NCBI GenBank assembly: GCA_902551755.1 | Contig: CACDEB010000002.1 | Span: forward strand, 186,001 to 250,000 | Direction: 5' to 3' | Origin: an uncultured Pelagibacteraceae bacterium | Lineage (GTDB): Bacteria > Pseudomonadota > Alphaproteobacteria > Pelagibacterales > Pelagibacteraceae | DNA: 64,000 nucleotides | Part shown: positions 25,781 through 34,045 of the stretch, in pieces | Layout: each line of letters opens with the position of its first letter | How positions within the stretch are numbered: the stretch's first letter is position 1 | Notes under the pieces: model-generated | The model's input: the letters and a program-made list of their open reading frames with translations, nothing else | Databases searched by the model: none | Told to the model about the DNA's origin: nothing | Translations under genes and position numbers: made by a program

Positions 25781-26997
25781 TATGAATTAAATATTTTTAT
25801 ACATTTGTTAATTGAGCTGTTTAATTGATCGAGATCATCTTTAGTATTGTAAACACCTAAAGATGCTCTAGCTGTAGCTGCTAATCCTAATTTTTCATGG
25901 AGGATTTGACAACAATGGTGTCCAGCTCTTATTGCAACACCATCTTCATCAAGTATAGTTGCTATATCATGTGGATGAACTCCATCTAAAGTGAATGATA
26001 AAACTGACCCTTTGTTTTTTGGGCTCCCAATTAGTTTTACAGAATTATTTTTTCTTAAAATTTCTTCGCCGTATTTTGTTAATCCTCTCTCATGTTCTTC
26101 AATTTTTTCTATACCTAGTTTGTTTATGAAATTAATTGACTCACCGAAAGCGATCACTTGTGCAGTTGCCATTGTACCTGCTTCATATTTATTAGGAAGA
26201 TCTCCAAAAGTAATTCCTTCTTTTTTTACTTCACCAATCATTCCGCCACCACCTTGGTAAGGAGGTAGCTCTTCTAGCCATTTCTTTTTAGCATACAAAA
26301 CACCAAGACCAGTAGGTCCATACATTTTATGGCAGGATATTGCGTAAAAATCACAATCAAGATCTTGCATATCTAATTTTAAATGTGGAGCTCCCTGACA
26401 GCCATCAACAAGAACTGGGATATTCTTTGAATGCGCTAATTGAATAATTTCTTTAATAGGAAGAATTGCACCTGTAACATTAGATAGATGAGTGATAGCC
26501 AAAATTTTTGTTTTAGGAGTAATTTTCTTTTCAATACTTTCAATACTAATGTCACCGTTCTCATCTACATCTGCAAAATTAATCTTAACACCTTTTGATT
26601 TTCTTAAATAATGCCAAGGAACATAATTTGAATGGTGCTCTAATTCTGTAATTAAAATTTCATCACCTTCTTTTAGATATTTTTGACCAAAAGTATTTGC
26701 TACTAAATTTATTGCCTCCGTAGCACCTTTTGTGAAAACTATCTCGTTTGGATCTTTTGCATTAATGTATTTCTGTACTAAAACCCTTGTATTTTCGTAT
26801 AAATTTGTTGCTGCCACAGCTAAGTAATGAACGCTTCGACCTACATTTGAAAATTCTTTTGTATAAAAATCATAAATTCTATCTACAACTACCTTAGGTT
26901 TTTGTGATGAATTAGCGCTATCTAAATAGACTAGGTCATTATTATGGACCTTATTATCAAATATTGGAAATTCTTTTTTAATATCTTTAATATTCAT
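25780..26997 (-). CDS. sufS: cysteine desulfurase SufS
   Basis: A 405-residue PLP enzyme. The PLP lysine is in AISCHKMYGPTGLGVL and the catalytic Cys in RAGHHCCQILHEKLG; the binding loops read TKGATEAINLVA and ELEHHSNYVPWHY. It removes sulfur from cysteine as a persulfide for SufU and SufBCD. It overlaps sufD by 11 bases. The whole order iscR-sufB-C-D-S-U-T-A is intact. Confidence 0.95.
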   Translation of the reverse strand: MNIKDIKKEFPIFDNKVHNNDLVYLDSANSSQKPKVVVDRIYDFYTKEFSNVGRSVHYLAVAATNLYENTRVLVQKYINAKDPNEIVFTKGATEAINLVANTFGQKYLKEGDEILITELEHHSNYVPWHYLRKSKGVKINFADVDENGDISIESIEKKITPKTKILAITHLSNVTGAILPIKEIIQLAHSKNIPVLVDGCQGAPHLKLDMQDLDCDFYAISCHKMYGPTGLGVLYAKKKWLEELPPYQGGGGMIGEVKKEGITFGDLPNKYEAGTMATAQVIAFGESINFINKLGIEKIEEHERGLTKYGEEILRKNNSVKLIGSPKNKGSVLSFTLDGVHPHDIATILDEDGVAIRAGHHCCQILHEKLGLAATARASLGVYNTKDDLDQLNSSINKCIKIFNS

Positions 26998-28237
26998 TTT
27001 TTAATCCATATAAATTTTTAATAAGTTTTTTAATTGGTTCATCAGTTATTTGATTGATTACCTCCACAAGAAAACCATTGATTAATAATTTTCTTGCTTC
27101 TTTGTAACTTAGACCTCTAGACATTAAATAGAATATTGAATTTTCATCTAAACTTCCAGAAGCAGATCCATGTGAACATTTTACATCATCTGCGTAAATT
27201 TCTAACTCAGGTTTTGCATTAAATTCAGTTGTTTCATCGACCAATATTGCTTTACTTAATTGATAGCCATCAGTTTTTTGTGCTTTCGAGTCTACGTATA
27301 TTTTCCCTTGATATACTGATCTTGATTTATTTTCTAAAACACTTTTCACTAATTGGTAGCTTTTTGTGTTTTCAACTAAATGATTTATTTTTGCTTTAAT
27401 CTCATGGTGTTTATCTTTATCTAATGAAAAAATACCATTTACGAAAGCTGAAGAATACTCTCCTTTTAAATTACACGTAATTTCATTTTTTGAGAAAGTT
27501 GATCCCTTAGATAAGTAAAATGTCTCTGAAACACTATTAGAAGATTGTTTGATGTTATTAAACATATATCTAATATTATTATTTTCAAACTGGTCAATTT
27601 TGTAGTTTTTTAAAACTGAATTTTTTTCTAAAGAAAAATTATAAAAAATATTTATAAAATTTTTATTACCTTTATCTTTCACGAGGTCAATTAACTTTAA
27701 AGAACTATTTTCCTCTAACTCAAAGTTAATTTTCAAATTTATGTTTTGTGATGTAACTTTATTATTGGACACATGATAGATTATAAGTGGATTTTTAATT
27801 TGATAATTTTTCTTGACCAATAGTTTATAACTTTTGTTTGCTAAAGCATTATTTAAATTTATTAAAGAATTTTCTACTGATTGATCTATTGTATCATTTT
27901 TATTATCTAAAAATTCTATTTTACTTTTTTCTTCAGAACTAAAATCAGTCTTTACTAGTTGGCCATTTACAAAAATCAATTTGTTGTGTTTTATTTCACT
28001 AAGTAAGACATCTTCATCTATGTCAGTTCCCTTTGATTGACCGGTGTAAAATTTTAATTCTCCGATTTCTTTTTTTATTATTTGATTTATATCCGAAAAT
28101 TTCCAATCCTCGTCTTTCCTACTTGGAAAACCTTGTTTTGAAAATTCTTTTGCGTTTAGATTTTTAAAAGCAATTTCCTTTTCAGATAAATTGCTTTCTC
28201 TTAATGTTTTTTCAAAGTCTGTTTTAAAATTTTCCAT
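26987..28237 (-). CDS. sufD: SufD, Fe-S assembly complex subunit
   Basis: A 416-residue SufD. N-terminal residues (NAKEFSKQGFPSRKDEDWKFSDI) match the family, and the C-terminal half has the beta-helix and CSHGSASGSLDENSIFYLMSRGL, near the cluster-forming interface. It pairs with SufB and SufC. The stop of sufC overlaps its start by one base. Lower sequence identity is normal for SufD. Confidence 0.93.
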   Translation of the reverse strand: MENFKTDFEKTLRESNLSEKEIAFKNLNAKEFSKQGFPSRKDEDWKFSDINQIIKKEIGELKFYTGQSKGTDIDEDVLLSEIKHNKLIFVNGQLVKTDFSSEEKSKIEFLDNKNDTIDQSVENSLINLNNALANKSYKLLVKKNYQIKNPLIIYHVSNNKVTSQNINLKINFELEENSSLKLIDLVKDKGNKNFINIFYNFSLEKNSVLKNYKIDQFENNNIRYMFNNIKQSSNSVSETFYLSKGSTFSKNEITCNLKGEYSSAFVNGIFSLDKDKHHEIKAKINHLVENTKSYQLVKSVLENKSRSVYQGKIYVDSKAQKTDGYQLSKAILVDETTEFNAKPELEIYADDVKCSHGSASGSLDENSIFYLMSRGLSYKEARKLLINGFLVEVINQITDEPIKKLIKNLYGLKNEY

Positions 28238-28971
28238 TAGTTTATGTTTTCATAACCTTTCTTTTCTAACTCAAGCGCTAACTCTGGGCCACCTGATTTG
28301 ACAACTTTACCATTCATTAAAACATGAACAAAATCAGGTTTTATATAATTAAGTAATCTTTGGTAGTGAGTAATGATTAAAAAAGAATTATCTTTTTTTC
28401 TTAATGAATTAACTCCATCTGCAACAATTTTTAATGCATCAATATCAAGTCCTGAATCTGTTTCATCCAAAATTGATAATTTTGGTTCTAAGATAGACAT
28501 TTGCAAAATTTCATTCTTCTTCTTTTCTCCGCCAGAAAAACCAACATTAAGTTGTCTGCTAAGTTTATCTTCATCAAATTTAAGATTTTTAGCTTTTTCT
28601 TTTACTAATTTGAGAAAATCTAATGCGTCTAATTCTTTTTCGCCACGCGCTTTTTTTATTGCGTTTAAAGAAGTTTTTAAGAAGATGTTTGTATTTACTC
28701 CTGGAATTTCTAAAGGATATTGAAACGCTAAAAATATTCCTTTATGAGCTCTTTCTTCTGTCTCAAGATCAAATAAGTTTTTGTTTTCAAACAAAACATC
28801 CCCTGTTACGTCATACCCTTTTTTTCCAGATAAAATGTTAGATAGCGTACTTTTTCCTGATCCATTAGGACCCATTATTGCATGAACTTCTCCAGGTTTA
28901 ATTTCAAGAGAGAAACCATTTAAAATTGATTTATCCTCAATTTTTGCATTTAGGTTATTGATCTTCAACAT
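28237..28971 (-). CDS. sufC: SufC ATPase of the SUF complex
   Basis: A 244-residue ABC-type ATPase. Walker A GPNGSGKST, a signature GFSGGEKKKNEILQ and Walker B LSILDETDSGLD are clear, with the switch His in LIITHYQRLL. It drives SufB-SufD rearrangement. It overlaps sufB and sufD by one base each. Confidence 0.96.
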   Translation of the reverse strand: MLKINNLNAKIEDKSILNGFSLEIKPGEVHAIMGPNGSGKSTLSNILSGKKGYDVTGDVLFENKNLFDLETEERAHKGIFLAFQYPLEIPGVNTNIFLKTSLNAIKKARGEKELDALDFLKLVKEKAKNLKFDEDKLSRQLNVGFSGGEKKKNEILQMSILEPKLSILDETDSGLDIDALKIVADGVNSLRKKDNSFLIITHYQRLLNYIKPDFVHVLMNGKVVKSGGPELALELEKKGYENIN

Positions 28972-30407
28972 TAACCAACACTCCCCTCTAAACTAATACC
29001 AACAAGTTTTTGTGCTTCTACTGCAAATTCCATAGGTAATTGCTGAAGAACTTCTTTACAAAAACCATTAACAATCAAACTTACCGCTTCCTCAGAATTA
29101 AGCCCTCTTTGTTGGCAGTAATGTAATTGTTCATCGCTTATTTTTGAAGTTGTTGCTTCATGTGCGATATTAGAATTAGCATTTTTATTTTTAATGTAAG
29201 GAATTGTATGCGCGCCGCATTTATTTCCCATGAGCAATGAATCACATTGAGTATAGTTACTAGAGTTTGATGATTTAGGTGAAATATCAACTAATCCTCT
29301 ATATGTCATATCAGAAAAACCTGCGCTAATACCCTTTGATATAATTTTACTTTTTGTATTTTTGCCTAAGTGGATCATTTTAGTCCCTGTATCTGCTTTT
29401 TGGTAATTGTTTGTAATTGCTATTGAATAAAACTCACCAACTGAATTATCTCCTTGCAATATACAGCTTGGATACTTCCACGTAATAGCTGATCCAGTTT
29501 CAACTTGTGTCCAAGAAATTTTAGAATTTTTACCCTTGCATAAACCTCTTTTAGTTACAAAGTTATATATTCCCCCTTTTCCATCTTTATCTCCAGGATA
29601 CCAATTTTGAACAGTTGAATATTTTATTTCTGCATCATCTAATGCAATCAACTCAACATTTGCTGCATGTAGTTGATTTTCATCTCTCATAGGAGCAGTG
29701 CACCCCTCTAAATAACTTACATAACTCCCTTTGTCTGCGATGATTAGAGTTCTCTCGAACTGACCTGTATCAGAAGCATTTATTCTGAAATATGTAGAAA
29801 GCTCCATAGGACATCTCACACCTGGTGGAATATAAACAAATGATCCATCAGTGAATACCGCAGAATTTAATGTTGCAAAGTAATGATCAGTAATGGGTAT
29901 TACAGAACCTAAATATTTTTTTACTAAATCTGGATGTTTTTGTATCGCTTCAGATATAGAACAAAAAATAATTCCTTTTTCAGTCAGTGTATCTTTAAAA
30001 GTTGTAGCTACAGATACTGAGTCAAACACCGCATCAACTGCTATACCATTTAATCTTTTCTGTTCATTTAATGGAATACCAAGCTTGTTATAAGTCTCAA
30101 TAAGTTTTGGATCCAATTCATCTAAACTTTTTGGTTTTTCTTTAAAACTTTTGGGAGCAGAGTAATAATATAAGTCTTGATAATCAATCTTAGGATATTT
30201 TGGTTTCTGCCAATTTGGCTCTTTTAAAACTTTAACCCTATTGTAAGCTTTTAATCTCCAGTCTAACAACCATTTAGGTTCCTTTTTAATATTAGAAATA
30301 AATTTAATTACATCTTCATTTAAACCTTTTGGAGCTTTAAAGTTTTCAATATCAGTTGAAAAACCGTATTTATAATCCTTTAATTTTTCGAGTTCTTTTT
30401 CTCTCAT
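28971..30407 (-). CDS. sufB: SufB, Fe-S scaffold subunit
   Basis: A 478-residue SufB. The C-terminal region has conserved [18 protein letters not shown] and [20 protein letters not shown], near the cluster-binding site, and the mid part shows GTAPMR-type [16 protein letters not shown]. The N-terminal region [17 protein letters not shown] is typical. It scaffolds nascent clusters with SufC and SufD. Its start overlaps the regulator stop by one base, so the regulator heads the operon. Confidence 0.97.
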   Translation of the reverse strand: MREKELEKLKDYKYGFSTDIENFKAPKGLNEDVIKFISNIKKEPKWLLDWRLKAYNRVKVLKEPNWQKPKYPKIDYQDLYYYSAPKSFKEKPKSLDELDPKLIETYNKLGIPLNEQKRLNGIAVDAVFDSVSVATTFKDTLTEKGIIFCSISEAIQKHPDLVKKYLGSVIPITDHYFATLNSAVFTDGSFVYIPPGVRCPMELSTYFRINASDTGQFERTLIIADKGSYVSYLEGCTAPMRDENQLHAANVELIALDDAEIKYSTVQNWYPGDKDGKGGIYNFVTKRGLCKGKNSKISWTQVETGSAITWKYPSCILQGDNSVGEFYSIAITNNYQKADTGTKMIHLGKNTKSKIISKGISAGFSDMTYRGLVDISPKSSNSSNYTQCDSLLMGNKCGAHTIPYIKNKNANSNIAHEATTSKISDEQLHYCQQRGLNSEEAVSLIVNGFCKEVLQQLPMEFAVEAQKLVGISLEGSVG

Positions 30408-30829
30408 TAATTTCTACTTTCTTTTTTCTTCACTAGATCACCCAATTTTTTATTTTCAAAAAATGAGTTAATATGTAAATCAAGTTCATCCCACAAATTG
30501 TGAGTTATACATTTTGAAGATTTACCGTTACACCCTTTTTTCGACTCTTTTTTACATCCAACTGTTTTTACTTTTTCATCTAACGCATAAAAAATATCTG
30601 AAATTTTCAGATCATTTATATTTTTAGATATAATGTAACCACCATTTGTGCCTCTTACACTTTTGACAATATTATTTTTTTTTAATCTTAAAAAAATCTG
30701 CTCTAGATAAAGTAAAGATATGCTTTGTCTGAGAGATATATCTCTTAAACTAACTGGGTTTCTCCCATCAAATCTTGCCATATCTGCAAGTGCCATTACA
30801 GCATATCGTGATTTAGTATTAAGCTTCAT
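30407..30829 (-). CDS. iscR: Rrf2-family regulator (IscR/SufR type)
   Basis: A 140-residue winged-helix regulator. [18 protein letters not shown] opens the typical DNA-binding domain, with [25 protein letters not shown] as the helix-turn-helix and GTNGGYIIS as the wing. A C-terminal triad ([17 protein letters not shown], spacing x7 and x6) could bind a [2Fe-2S] cluster, with a His a little later (CITHNLW). The track adds 25 residues upstream; the ATG at 30829 gives the family start. A matching operator lies in its own promoter, implying Fe-S-responsive autoregulation of the suf operon. Confidence 0.93.
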   Translation of the reverse strand: MKLNTKSRYAVMALADMARFDGRNPVSLRDISLRQSISLLYLEQIFLRLKKNNIVKSVRGTNGGYIISKNINDLKISDIFYALDEKVKTVGCKKESKKGCNGKSSKCITHNLWDELDLHINSFFENKKLGDLVKKKESRN

Positions 30830-30856
30830 AATCCGCAATTTATGGGACTTATATAT

Positions 30857-30881
30857 ATACCCGACTAAAATAGTCAAGATT
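30857..30881 (-). promoter_or_regulatory. IscR type-1-like operator and suf promoter
   Basis: Minus-strand TTGACTATTTTAGTCGGGTAT contains the perfect dyad GACTA-TTT-TAGTC and matches the E. coli IscR type-1 consensus (ATASYYGACTRWWWYAGTCRRSTAT, from recall) at 23 of 25 positions. It overlaps a TTGACT -35 box; with a 17-base spacer, an ATATAA -10 follows at 30854-30849. The apo or cluster-loaded regulator would therefore block the promoter directly. It lies 28 bases upstream of the iscR ATG. Confidence 0.8.
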
Positions 30882-30941
30882 GCATTAAAGAAAAAGACTC
30901 GCAAATTGACACTGCAATATGATAAATAAAGTTTTTTTAGT

Positions 30942-30960
30942 GAGAATAATAATCATTAAC
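30942..30960 (+). promoter_or_regulatory. Fur-box-like sequence before the alpha/beta hydrolase gene
   Basis: GAGAATAATAATCATTAAC matches the classic 19-base Fur box (GATAATGATAATCATTATC) at 16 positions. It ends four bases before the ATG of the hydrolase and lies in the same gap as the IscR-like operator. A+T richness raises the chance of accidental matches, and alphaproteobacterial Fur relatives may prefer other sites. Confidence 0.35.
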
Positions 30961-30964
30961 AAAC

Positions 30965-31621
30965 ATGGGAAATAAAATTTTAGAAATCTTCATACCTGGG
31001 CCTGCGGGTAGATTAGAGGCAAAATATTTTAAGAATCATAAAGTTACCTCGCCTATTGCATTAGTTCTTCAACCTCATCCACAATATGGTGGAACTATGA
31101 ATAACAAAGTTGTTGTAGATACTTTTCATACTTTTATGGATAATGGTTTTTCTGTTTGTAGAGTAAATTTTAGAGGAGTGGGTAAAAGTGATGGAGAGTT
31201 TGATAATGGTCAGGGTGAGTTAGCAGATGCTGCTGCAGCACTTGACTGGTTAGAAAGAGAAAATTTTGATAATTCACAATGCTGGGTAGCTGGTTTCTCC
31301 TTTGGCTCTTTAATCTCTATGCAATTATTAATGAGACGTCCAGAAATAAATAGATTTATCTCTATTTCTCCTCAACCTAATGTTTATGATTTTTCTTTTT
31401 TATCACCATGTCCTACATCTGGGCTTATGGTTTATGGAAAAAAAGATGAGTTAGTCCCTAAAGAACATATTAATGAACTTGATAAAAGACTTGCCTCTCA
31501 AAAAGGGATTAAAGTTGAATTTGAGTCTGTGCCTGATGCAAATCACTTTTTTACAAAATCCGAAGATAATTTAAAAAAGGTTTTGGATAAATATATTAAA
31601 AAAGAGTCCGCTTTATATTAA
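30965..31621 (+). CDS. alpha/beta hydrolase (COG2945 type)
   Basis: A 218-residue cytoplasmic hydrolase. The nucleophile is in VAGFSFGSLIS, the acid in the following strand and the His in DANHFF; HPQYGGTMNNKVV and VNFRGVGKSDGEFDNGQGE are characteristic of the COG2945 family. The substrate is unknown; a few relatives act on lipids or esters. The gene is divergent from iscR and shares its regulatory gap. Confidence 0.88.
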   Translation: MGNKILEIFIPGPAGRLEAKYFKNHKVTSPIALVLQPHPQYGGTMNNKVVVDTFHTFMDNGFSVCRVNFRGVGKSDGEFDNGQGELADAAAALDWLERENFDNSQCWVAGFSFGSLISMQLLMRRPEINRFISISPQPNVYDFSFLSPCPTSGLMVYGKKDELVPKEHINELDKRLASQKGIKVEFESVPDANHFFTKSEDNLKKVLDKYIKKESALY

Positions 31622-31623
31622 TA

Positions 31624-32751
31624 TTAAAAATTTTTTACAACTTCGCCACCTGTAGTAGGACTTTTACATCCTGTAGTATCAGGAAACGATATTGGCAACT
31701 TCAAGAAACTTCTAATTGCTAAAAATGCAAATGCCTGAGACTCCACATAATCTCCATCTATTCCATAGTCATCAATGGGTTGGATTACTAAATTTTTCAA
31801 TGTTCTAGATTTTATACTTTGAATTAAAGTTTTATTTTTTCTTCCACCTCCAGAAACCAAAACTTTGAATAATTTATTTCTTACATCGCTCAATAAAGAA
31901 AATAAACCAGCTCCAATTATTCTACCTGATAAGTCTGTTAAAGTTGCAGCTCCGTCTTCAAAACTTACACCTCTTAAAAAATTTATGTCAAAATCTTTGG
32001 TATCGAAAGAAAATCTATTCTGGTCAGGTCGATTATCAAAATTATCTAATACCTGATTTAACATCAAATCATTTGTTTTGCCTATTGCTGCATAAGCGCC
32101 ATTTTGATCAAAATTTCCTTTTTTATTTTTTCTAACCCAGGCATCAATTAAACAGTTTCCTGGACCCAAATCTCTACTTGTAAAATGATTTTGTTCGTAA
32201 TCACCTATTATAGTTACATTAGAAATTCCGCCAATATTTAGTATGCAAACTGGTAACTCAATTTTAATCTTTTTTACTAATGCTTTGTGAAAAATAGGAG
32301 CTAAAGGTGCCCCTTCACCACCGTTCTGAATATCATTTTGTCTAAAATTATAAACAACAGTGGTCTGAGTAAGTTGAGACAAAAGTTTGCCATCTCCTAT
32401 TTGCTTTGAAATTTTTTTTGATGGATCGTGAAACATTGTTTGACCATGAAAACCGACAAAATCAAATTTCTTATTAGTAATTTTAATTATGTTCATTACT
32501 ACTTTTGAGTGAAAAATAGTTAGTTCCTTCTCTAAGGCTTTAAGTTCACTGGAATATGTTTCGAGATCAGCAACATTATTAATTTTATCTTTAAGTGAGT
32601 GTATTTTTTGACTTAAGTTATTTTCATATTCAAAATACTTGTTGATTTCTACATTATAATTTGTGTCTCCGTCAGAACTTATTAAGGATGCATCAACACC
32701 ATCACCAGATGTACCACTCATTAACCCAAGGCTATAGTAATTTTTAGACAT
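31624..32751 (-). CDS. anmK: anhydro-N-acetylmuramic acid kinase
   Basis: A 375-residue AnmK. The opening GLMSGTSGDGVDASLIS, FHGQTMFHDP and CILNIGGISNVTIIGD are the family ATP- and substrate-binding motifs, with DLGPGNCLIDAWV. It phosphorylates and hydrolyses anhydroMurNAc in murein recycling. It ends two bases from the convergent hydrolase gene and faces tyrS on the other strand. Confidence 0.95.
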   Translation of the reverse strand: MSKNYYSLGLMSGTSGDGVDASLISSDGDTNYNVEINKYFEYENNLSQKIHSLKDKINNVADLETYSSELKALEKELTIFHSKVVMNIIKITNKKFDFVGFHGQTMFHDPSKKISKQIGDGKLLSQLTQTTVVYNFRQNDIQNGGEGAPLAPIFHKALVKKIKIELPVCILNIGGISNVTIIGDYEQNHFTSRDLGPGNCLIDAWVRKNKKGNFDQNGAYAAIGKTNDLMLNQVLDNFDNRPDQNRFSFDTKDFDINFLRGVSFEDGAATLTDLSGRIIGAGLFSLLSDVRNKLFKVLVSGGGRKNKTLIQSIKSRTLKNLVIQPIDDYGIDGDYVESQAFAFLAIRSFLKLPISFPDTTGCKSPTTGGEVVKNF

Positions 32752-32812
32752 AATATTTATTTTTTAATTAAGTTAATATAGGTATATTGAAACTGACTTA
32801 TTTTATAAAAAA

Positions 32813-34045
32813 ATGAAAAATTCATTCCTTAAAGAGTTTAATGAAAGAGAATATTTTAATCAATGTACTAATTTAGAGTCCCTTAATGGGTTAATGGATA
32901 AGAAAAAAATAAGAGCTTATATTGGTTTTGACTGTACTGCTCAAAGTTTACACGTTGGAAGCTTACTCCAAATTATGTGCTTAAGGTTGTTGCAAAAACA
33001 TGGACATCAGCCAATTATATTGCTTGGAGGAGGTACTACAAGAATAGGTGATCCCTCGGGAAAAGAAGAAACAAGAAAAATTCTTACAGAAAAAGAAATC
33101 GAAAAAAACATTAAAAATATTAAGAAAGTTTTTTCAATATTTTTAGATAATAAAAATTCTAAAACACGTCCTATTTATGTAAACAACTATAAGTGGCTGG
33201 GTAAACTAAATTATATTAAATTTTTAAGAGATATTGGAAAACATTTCACAATTAATAAAATGCTAAGTTTTGATAGTGTTAAACTTAGATTGGAGAGAGA
33301 GCAGTCCTTAAGCTATATGGAATTTAACTATATGATACTACAAGCATATGATTTCTTAGAACTTAACAAAACAAAAAATTGTTTAATGCAAATTGGTGGC
33401 TCTGATCAATGGGGTAATATCGTGAATGGTGTTGAATTAGTAAAAAGATATTCAAGCAAGCAAGTTTACGGTTTAACAACACCATTAATAACTTTAGCAT
33501 CTGGTGCTAAAATGGGTAAAACAGAAAAGGGCGCTGTTTGGTTAGATAAAAAACTGTTGTCATCTTATGACTACTGGCAATTTTGGAGGAACACAGATGA
33601 TAGGGATGTTATAAAATTTTTGAAGATGTTTACCGATAAGGATGTCTCTGAAATTGAAATTATAAAAGATAAAAATATTAATGATTTAAAAACTCTTCTG
33701 GCAAATGAGGCAACCACTCTTTTACATGGTAAAGCAGCCGCAATAAAAGCTTCAGATACTGCAAAAAAAACATTTGCAGGTGGCTCAGGAGATGAACTAC
33801 CAGTTATACAAATCAAAAAAGATCAAGTTAATAACGGACTAAATATAATTGAACTTTCTATTAAAACTAAATTGTTTAATTCAAAAAGTGAAATAAGAAG
33901 AACAATAAAAAATTCTGGTTTAAAAATAAATAACTCTACAGTCACAGATGAAAGCTTAATAATTGATGTATCTCACTTTGAAAATGGAGTTTTAAAACTT
34001 TCTCATGGTAAGAAAAAACACGTTTTAATAAAAATTATTGGCTAG
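32813..34045 (+). CDS. tyrS: tyrosyl-tRNA synthetase
   Basis: A 410-residue class I synthetase. The HIGH-like motif is HVGSLLQ, the tyrosine pocket DCTAQSLH and QIGGSDQWGNIV, and the KMSKS loop reads KMGKTEKGAVWL. The end has an S4-like RNA-binding domain (KSEIRRTIKNSGLKINNSTV). It charges tRNA-Tyr. It overlaps the AsmA-like gene tail to tail by 11 bases. Confidence 0.97.
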   Translation: MKNSFLKEFNEREYFNQCTNLESLNGLMDKKKIRAYIGFDCTAQSLHVGSLLQIMCLRLLQKHGHQPIILLGGGTTRIGDPSGKEETRKILTEKEIEKNIKNIKKVFSIFLDNKNSKTRPIYVNNYKWLGKLNYIKFLRDIGKHFTINKMLSFDSVKLRLEREQSLSYMEFNYMILQAYDFLELNKTKNCLMQIGGSDQWGNIVNGVELVKRYSSKQVYGLTTPLITLASGAKMGKTEKGAVWLDKKLLSSYDYWQFWRNTDDRDVIKFLKMFTDKDVSEIEIIKDKNINDLKTLLANEATTLLHGKAAAIKASDTAKKTFAGGSGDELPVIQIKKDQVNNGLNIIELSIKTKLFNSKSEIRRTIKNSGLKINNSTVTDESLIIDVSHFENGVLKLSHGKKKHVLIKIIG

